NCBI GenBank assembly: GCA_963457665.1
Contig: OY735212.1
Location: 2,744,397-2,808,396, forward strand
Direction: 5' to 3'
DNA length: 64,000 nt
Origin: Thysanoteuthis rhombus
Taxonomy: Eukaryota; Mollusca; Cephalopoda; Oegopsida; Thysanoteuthidae
Both the position numbers and the translations under genes were made by a program. Shown one piece after another: positions 57,776 through 64,000 of this stretch. Under the pieces are notes generated by a model that searched no databases, was not told the origin of the DNA, and saw only the letters and a program-made list of their open reading frames with translations. Every line of letters starts with the position of its first letter. The first letter of the stretch is position 1.

Positions 57776-58400
57776 ACCAGCACGTTAATTTTATCAGATG
57801 ATATTTTTAGAAAAAAAACTAAAATAAAATCCTTTCAGTGGAAGAGTCTATTGTTAAAAAAAGGGGGATAGGAGATACTTCTATTGGAAAACTCTACTTC
57901 ATCATGTATGGTTGGAGTATTTTCCTCATCCAATTGTACATCAATTGACGTTTCGGTCATGAACCCTCCAGCCTTTGCTAGGTGTCGTTGATCCTAAACT
58001 GTGGAATCACTACCCAGGGAACGTGCTCAGTTGGACCAGACATGTCACATCTGTTTTATGGACATCTGTGTTGTGCTATCAGAGTAATTGCAGGTTGTCC
58101 CCCTTGAACTGGGTAATTTATTTTGTTTTTCTTGTGGAGTCTCTTATGATGAGAGGCTTCCAAATGCTATCAGAATAAATACTCAGTCGGATAACTGGCT
58201 GATTCGGTGGAGTAGTTATTTCACATTCTAGAACCAGCAACAACTGAAAAGGACAAAGTGTATATGGGCTAAACGTTGTGAATAGATGAACTCAGAGACG
58301 AGGTAAATAGTCTACCATATAAAATATGATAGATACAGTCCGACTTACGAATTTCCGACAAGATGTGGCCATTATATAAGTAGATGATATGTATGATGTG
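57776..58400. other. Spacer with a weak hammerhead-like word
   Basis: At 57951-57971 the minus strand reads CTGGAGGGTTCATGACCGAA followed by ACG. The GGTT/GACC stem and CGAAAC are in place, but CTGATGA is altered. Otherwise nothing recognised. Confidence 0.35.
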
Positions 58401-59908
58401 AATTGACATCGAAATGTTAACTAAATTGATTGATATTTCATCGTTGTTATGTGGCTCATAGTTCCATTGTTAATCAGAATACTGTAATGGAGGTAGATAT
58501 AGCTGATACCTTACTTAATCCATCTGTTTATATTCTCTTATCATTTTTGCTTTAGCAGATTAGTCATAATCCATTTCCGTTTTGCTAAGCCCATTGAAGA
58601 CCCACCATAGTCCCATTAACTATACAATCAGGGAACAAGTTCCCTAATCCGTCAGAAGTCTGCCTGTTCCGACGTTAAACGAGGAATGTTTCCCGGTTTT
58701 GAATCAGAGTTGTCCGTCTCTCAGACTGGTTGCCAACCAGAGTTTAAGATCTCGCTCTACCCTTCAATTTACTTGTAGCCAAAGGGAAGATATGGATTAA
58801 TGTCTTCCTTCGAGGTTGCGAAATCAACGTTAATGCTCACAGCGCTGGTTTGAACAACGTTCGACAATTCCTTTTACTTCGATAGTGAACTTTGAGCCAC
58901 CTACATATCTCATATACATTTTTGTTTTGTATTAAAACGAAGATTTCTGTTTAGTATCTTTGTACTTTTGTTCCTCCGGCCAATCACTGACACAAGTATT
59001 GATTTATCTCAGCAGGAAAACAGATTTAAGTCAATGTGTTGAGGTTACTTGGTTCATTTCCGCTGAGAAGGGAAGGAACAGTGTTATCGAACAGATATTG
59101 ATATCTAAATCAGTCGGTCCCGAACATTTTGTTTAAAATGAATTGAAAATTATATGAAACTATTTCTATCAGTCATATTAATCTTTTTAATGTTAAGTCT
59201 TCCTTTATAGCAATGGATTTAATAGCGTAACATTGAATTTGAAACAATGAATCTAAATCTATGAGTGTAATCTGTTCTATTTTGCTTAATGTTATCAGCT
59301 CGTTATTTTTATGTGAAATATCACTTGCCAAAGTGATCACATTGAGCAGCTTCCTCTGTATATTCAACAGAATATTATTGCATGTTTTAAACTATATCAA
59401 CCGGGTCCTCGGTGATTACAATAAACCCCTAGGTCTTTTGATAAGTGTTTCTTTTAGTTTCACAACAAAAGGAAGTATTCAACGATGAAATATTCCTGAA
59501 ATTCTGATTTCAATTATAAGTTTCTTATTTAGCTGGGATGCTTTGGGCCGTTTCTGTAGGTAGGTACATACAGCAATTGCATTATGGGTTTGACCTAGTC
59601 AGTTGTACCATGAAATGTTTCATTTGTTGAAGACAAACAGCCATTGAGACATCATGATCAACATTAAACTAAAGACAATATTTCCAGAATTCGTCTTAAT
59701 TGTCACGATATTTTATATTTTGCATGCCATACTTTTGCATACGATATCCAGGGATCTATGTTCTGAAACTCGTTGAATAGGTAGATTAGCGGTGATGGGT
59801 GAATAAGAACCCGATTAACACATCACAATTGAGAGACACAAGGGAATGCTTGAATGCTTAGCAAATTGACGTATCCCCTTGCTCCCACCCTCTCTCACTC
59901 TCTTTTTC
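58401..59908. other. Spacer, nothing recognised
   Basis: About 1.5 kb. No repeat match and only short frames. A G+C-richer patch lies at 58590-58760 without an open frame. Confidence 0.45.
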
Positions 59909-59962
<54 letters not shown>

Positions 59963-59963
59963 A

Positions 59964-59995
<32 letters not shown>
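59909..59995. repeat. (CTAT)n microsatellite
   Basis: CTAT tetranucleotide array with one CAAT interruption at about 59962. Confidence 0.95.
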
Positions 59996-60115
59996 CGCTT
60001 AAAAAGACAAAGAACGAAGGTTACCGAATATTGAAAAAAAAAAACACTTTCTTCTCAAAAATAAGAAAAAAAAATTGAAACTCGTATCACCATCGCATGC
60101 AACAGTATAAGGGTA

Positions 60116-60330
60116 CGCTATGAATTTTGGTTGGGGATTCAAGTTTCAATGTATATACTAAATTAAAAATTTTAGACTTTTTTTTACTGATCACTTCTAA
60201 AACAAAGAATGGAAGATTAACGTAGTCCTTAATCAACTCTTTTTCCAATTTTTTACTTGTTTACCCCAAACATGATACGCTGCTAAAAACATTGATCACG
60301 TGACCTAGTGACCAATTAGACCTAATCACT
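60116..60330 (+). repeat. Family A repeat, 3' half
   Basis: TTTTGGTTGGGGATTCAAGT, TCAATGTATATACTAAATTA, TTTACCCCAAACATGATACG, AACATTGATCACGTGACCTA. Follows the CTAT microsatellite, as in copy 1. Confidence 0.6.
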
Positions 60331-60527
60331 TACTTTATTTGGGTGGGAATGACATGAGAAAACAGTCCTTATTAGAGGAACATAGTACGACTTGACTCTT
60401 TCAAAATGTTTAAATGTGTCATAATGTTTCGAAATAATCAAAAGTAGTCAAGATAACAAATACTTACCTACCTACCTATCTAACTAGTGCTCTTACACTA
60501 GCATCAGTCTTTCGAATATTACAACTT

Positions 60528-60612
60528 TCTCTTGTCTCAGCCTGCAAAATGTGGGATAGACCTCGAGGTGACAAACACCCAAAGTGGCGTCACTCACTTC
60601 ACCGTTTAAGAT
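60528..60612 (-). repeat. SINE-like repeat, tail only, minus
   Basis: Minus strand: AAGTGAGTGACGCCACTTTG, GGTGTTTGTCACCTCGAGGT, CTATCCCACATTTTGCAGGC, TGAGACAAG. This copy defines the full 3' end of the family. Confidence 0.6.
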
Positions 60613-60714
60613 AACAAATACTTCAACGAATATTTCGATAGGAAAACGAATTAAAGGTCATTACAATGATTATATAACGTGCAAAGGCGACAATGATACA
60701 TAACGTCACATGAA

Positions 60715-61032
60715 GAGATCAAAAGACGGAACATTATACAAGATAACAATCTTGGGTCAGATCATATAAGTCACTAGAAAACTTAAATGGCAATGGGCTG
60801 ATCATGTTGCAAGAATGACAAAAAAGGCAAGGCATCAGAATTTACAGCATGCTTTTTTCAGATCATATGCGGAATTGTGACCAACAAAAAGTAAGAGGTC
60901 GTGACGATTTAGACTAGTTCAAAAGGCATTGGTAAAGCGATATCCAGGATCCAGAGATATGATGGATTTGGGGGCAAGTCTTTTTTCAGCAACGGACGCT
61001 TAAAAGATTCATGATGATGATGATGATGATGG
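60715..61032 (+). mobile_element. RTE-like LINE 3' end
   Basis: GATCATATAAGTCACTAGAA, AACTTAAATGGCAATGGGCT, GATCATGTTGCAAGAATGAC (KLKWQWADHVARMT in frame), CAACGGACGCTTAAAAGATT, then (GAT)n at 61010-61032. Confidence 0.8.
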
Positions 61033-61364
61033 TTTTGTTAGCCTTTTTGTGGAACATCGTTTACTTAAATGTATTCTGAAAATTACGCACTTTTAAAGGG
61101 CCTGCTCATTCAACAAGCTAATGGTTTGCACATAGACCACCACAAATACTTCTGGTGACCATGGATCTGTATCCCCCTGTTCGGAAAGTCTTGCACTAAA
61201 TGTTACAGGGAAGCTCTTAAGGAGCCAAGCCCTCGTGAGCCCCCAAATCTTTAAGTACGTCCCTGATTGGTGTACATTGCTTTGAAACTTTTTATGAAAT
61301 AAAAACGTCTTCGAGAATTTTGCTATCAATTCTCATAATTGATATTCCAATAGGGTATCTCCAA
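61033..61364. other. Spacer, nothing recognised
   Basis: One 78-codon minus frame without domain. Confidence 0.4.
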
Positions 61365-61500
61365 CTTTTATAAATTTCGCTTTACGCCTCTTTTTTGCTG
61401 CACTGCAGGAATAGCGATCAGCGTTTTTTTTTTCAAGATAGTGGCTATAGATGCAGCGCACACCCTTTTCTCCTCTTTCCTGCACTTCCACTGGAACAAT
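61365..61500 (+). repeat. Family H repeat, copy 2
   Basis: TATAGATGCAGCGCACACCC, TTTTCTCCTCTTTCCTGC; partner of 57610-57775. Translation gives AIDAAHTLFSSFL in the same relative frame. Confidence 0.5.
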
Positions 61501-61591
61501 CGGAAACTCAACCCAATGTATAGCATTATCACTATTTTGGGGGACTGAGAAAATTGTTTCATATGAATAAAATGTCATTGCTGCTTAATCA

Positions 61592-62052
61592 GTTTGTTGA
61601 TACCTAAGAAGCTTGAGATGCTGACCATTACTATTGTAATAGACCATTACCATGCTGACCATTACTATTGTAATAGACCATTACCATGCTGACCATTACT
61701 ATTGTAATAGAACCTTACCATGCTGACCATTACTATTGTAATAGACCATTACCATGCTGACCATTACTATTGTAATAGACCATTACCATGCTGACCATTA
61801 CTATTGTAATAGAACATTACCATGTTGACCATTACTATTGTAATAGACCATTACCATGCTGACCATTACTATTGTAATAGATAGGGTACTCAGTGAATGT
61901 CGAAATCCTTACAGTCATAATGGTCAGCATCACATGCTTGTTAACCATCACCACACTGATAGTAAAAGAATTAATTTCATGAAAATGATGAAATATTCAT
62001 AGATTTAACAAATATCCAAAGGGATTTAACGGAATCAATAGTTTCATAATCT
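61592..62052 (+). mobile_element. MITE B, copy 2, expanded by a minisatellite
   Basis: From GAAGCTTGAGATGCTGACCA through CATAATGGTCAGCATCACAT and GCTTGTTAACCATCACCACA to the right end GGAATCAATAGTTTCATAAT at 62030-62050. These match copy 1 (17245-17543) in order. The left terminal repeat is not recognisable here. The 34-bp array lies where copy 1 has one unit. Confidence 0.6.
61618..61885 (+). repeat. 34-bp minisatellite, eight units
   Basis: Unit starts ATGCTGACCATTACTATTGT and is 34 bases long. Seven whole units plus most of an eighth are present, differing by only a few substitutions (unit 3 AACCTT, unit 6 AACATT, unit 7 ATGTTG). The unit carries a short inverted repeat, ATTAC/GTAAT. Confidence 0.95.
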
Positions 62053-62180
62053 GTAAATTATTTACAGCGAAAGTTTCAGCTCAATTCATAACACTGTGAA
62101 CTTATTTTAAATCTTTTTTTTGCTCCTTCGTAATAAGAATTATTTTCTAGTTTATCATAAGTGAAAAGGTATAGAAAACT

Positions 62181-62530
62181 CGCCATCACAGTCAATAAAT
62201 GAACAACCATAGTGTTAGAATTTTAAGTCATGTAAAAGAATCGATCGAAGAATAAAATATGGTCAGAATAAATTGTATTTATGACATCGCTGGCGTTGCG
62301 TTTCCCTAGAAAGTATCCAAAAGTTTAAATCCAGAATCTAGATATTATTTCCGCTCGGAAAGAAATCTAAAATAGGGTAAAAAAACAAAACAAAAAAGTT
62401 TATAGACAGAACGGTATGACCAGGAGTGCTGGAGCACTGGCATAAACAAGCGCACAAATGAATACACGTAGATATTCAAGAGGATTGAGCCCTTCACCAT
62501 TTTTGATGGCTATGGTTGTTCAAAGTCAAT
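62181..62530 (+). repeat. Family D repeat, copy 4 (fullest)
   Basis: CGCCATCACAGTCAATAAAT, ATTTTAAGTCATGTAAAAGA, AATATGGTCAGAATAAATTG, TATGACATCGCTGGCGTTGC, ACCAGGAGTGCTGGAGCACT, TTTGATGGCTATGGTTGTTC. Confidence 0.7.
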
Positions 62531-63105
62531 TATTCCTTTCTGACTTTGCTTTTGAGACCAGGTTAATGATCATTTGATATCTACTTCAATTTAGAGGTTT
62601 GAGAGTTTTTTTCACGGTAACAAGAACAAGATTAAGAAGAATTATCTTCACCTAAATTTAGAGAGTGAACTCTCCACTGATTGTCCGTATTAATCAATAA
62701 AATTAACATTTCCCGACCGTGATGTGGAATTTGCAGCCTTCTCATCGACTGAACCAACATATGGACGAAATTTTATTAATCTATAACGTGTACAATACGA
62801 AGGTCGTAGAAATCATGTTCAGTTCGGTTGGAAATTGTGGGGGGAGAATGTGATCCGGCAACAGCCTGTTTAAATCCCTATTCTTACAAAAACGTCATTT
62901 TCTTGATAACCCCATATATCGATATCTTTGATTGACTATACGCGTTTTCGATGAATAAGTCAGCCAAAACAATGAAAACACCCACCATTTTCTATTCGAT
63001 CGATTGGCAAAGAAATAGTGATACTCTTCGATTATCCTATTCATCTTAATAGTCGATCAATAACTCAGAAATTCGATCCTAACGTTTATATTTAACGGTG
63101 GTTGA
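62531..63105. other. Spacer, nothing recognised
   Basis: A+T-rich DNA without matches. Confidence 0.45.
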
Positions 63106-63106
63106 G

Positions 63107-63735
63107 TGCAAATTTCCTGTGAAATAAGGAGAGACCGTTTCTTTCAGTATTACAAACAGAAAGAAGGAAACACGTGGGTGATTTTGTATGGTCATTTCCC
63201 CCTCTTTGGTCACATGATTTATTTTGAAGATTTATCCACAGATTATGTCATGGTAGAACTCTGGTTTGTGGTCAACCTTAAGGCAATCGTTTCATTCATT
63301 CATTTCAGTCAGAGTCTTTTGGGACAGGGAATGAAGGCCTTGGATTTTGTTTTTGGGCGCAGAGTATAGATCATTGCCCTGTTTTGGATGTTGTTTAGGA
63401 TCACCACGTAAGGCGCAATATATGATGTTCAGCTGCTTGCAAGAGCTGGTATTCATAGAGGTTACCCATGTAGATACTGAGCAAGTTCGGTGTTGCTTCC
63501 CTTCAGTAATCGTTCAAGAATTCATGTGTCCTATGCGAGTTGGCCAAAACAATTTTACCGTGAAATAGCGAGAGATAGCTTCTCTAGATAGAAGATTGAT
63601 TATAAAATTAATTGCGTTATTTTTTCTTTCTGTATGTAAAAATAGGAAGAAAAAATAGAAGTAATTTTCGACCACATTTTGAAGATTTATCAGAAGATTA
63701 TGTCAATGTGGCATAATGGTTTGTGGTCGATATCA
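63107..63735 (+). repeat. Direct duplication, two diverged units
   Basis: First unit from 63107 (TCCTGTGAAATAAGGAGAGA ... TTTTGAAGATTTATCCACAG, ATTATGTCATGGTAGAAC, GGTTTGTGGTC). Second from 63552 (TACCGTGAAATAGCGAGAGA ... TTTTGAAGATTTATCAGAAG, ATTATGTCAATGTGGC, GGTTTGTGGTC). The order of landmarks is the same, about 440 bases apart. Frames of 87 and 73 codons in it lack known domains. Confidence 0.6.
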
Positions 63736-64000
63736 ATGTTTAGTCTATGTTGACCGGTTGCATAAGCCATAAAAAACTAAGTGAGCTTCAAAGATAATTG
63801 TAAGATTTATGGCACTGGGTTATTCTGCATCATTTTAGTAAAACAAACGAGGACAAATTCATCATCAGCTTCTAAATACGGACTAAATCTTTTCTGTACG
63901 ATTTTTTCTTTTGATTAAATACTTATGTTTTGCAATGCGACTTAAGCAAATGTTTGTATTAATCTTCCCATTTCGAAAATTTCAACCTGAAGGCAGTGGT

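Overview
The window reads as non-coding nuclear DNA of an invertebrate animal. It is A+T-rich, crowded with dinucleotide to tetranucleotide microsatellites, and full of decayed non-LTR retrotransposons, mariner/Tc1 relics and short interspersed repeats. No operon, rRNA, canonical tRNA gene or multi-exon gene is recognisable. A mollusc-like or arthropod-like genome would fit, but the sequence does not decide the phylum. Nearly all longer open frames are artefacts of (TA)n tracts (Tyr-Ile runs) or of C/T-rich and G/A-rich tracts (Phe/Ser/Leu or Lys/Glu runs). The one frame that looks like a possible cellular exon is at 16107-16463 (-), with a secretory-type N-terminus.

Layout. 1-6.1 kb: microsatellites, pyrimidine and purine tracts, two copies of a repeat called here Family A, and a SINE-like copy. 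6.2-8.7 kb: three RTE-like LINE fragments on the minus strand, two of them abutting; the longest carries decayed reverse transcriptase. 10.9-11.6 kb: Tc1 transposase relic followed by an unusually G+C-rich segment. 12.4-20.6 kb: more LINE ends of three lineages, Family A copies, and a 377-bp MITE flanked by TA. 21-28 kb: LINE, SINE, a foldback element with long inverted arms, and the repeat called Family G. 28.1-29.6 kb: a degenerate, strand-asymmetric minisatellite. 31.5-36.7 kb: LINE ends, hammerhead-like core motifs, and a Family A copy split by Family G plus microsatellites. 38.1-39.9 kb: a reverse transcriptase relic followed by an almost end-to-end but dead mariner with TA target duplication. 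41-51 kb: interspersed repeats and a degenerate tandem array at 46.4-47.5 kb. 52.5-64 kb: Family G, SINE, LINE and Family A copies, a 34-bp minisatellite grown inside a MITE copy, and a duplicated segment at the right edge.

The genes do not work together as a pathway; the common theme is repeat birth and decay. RTE-like fragments end in (GAT)n-type tails (read as (ATC)n on the plus strand for minus copies). Several short families occur three or more times here. Microsatellites sit repeatedly at the edges of Family G and at one internal site of Family A. Two sites carry a CTGATGA, short stem, GAAA arrangement, which is the hammerhead ribozyme core order, and four more look like decayed relatives. 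These unclassified short families and the ribozyme-like cores are the best candidates for something undescribed. All homology calls were made by eye from the sequence and from knowledge of the families; no search was run.
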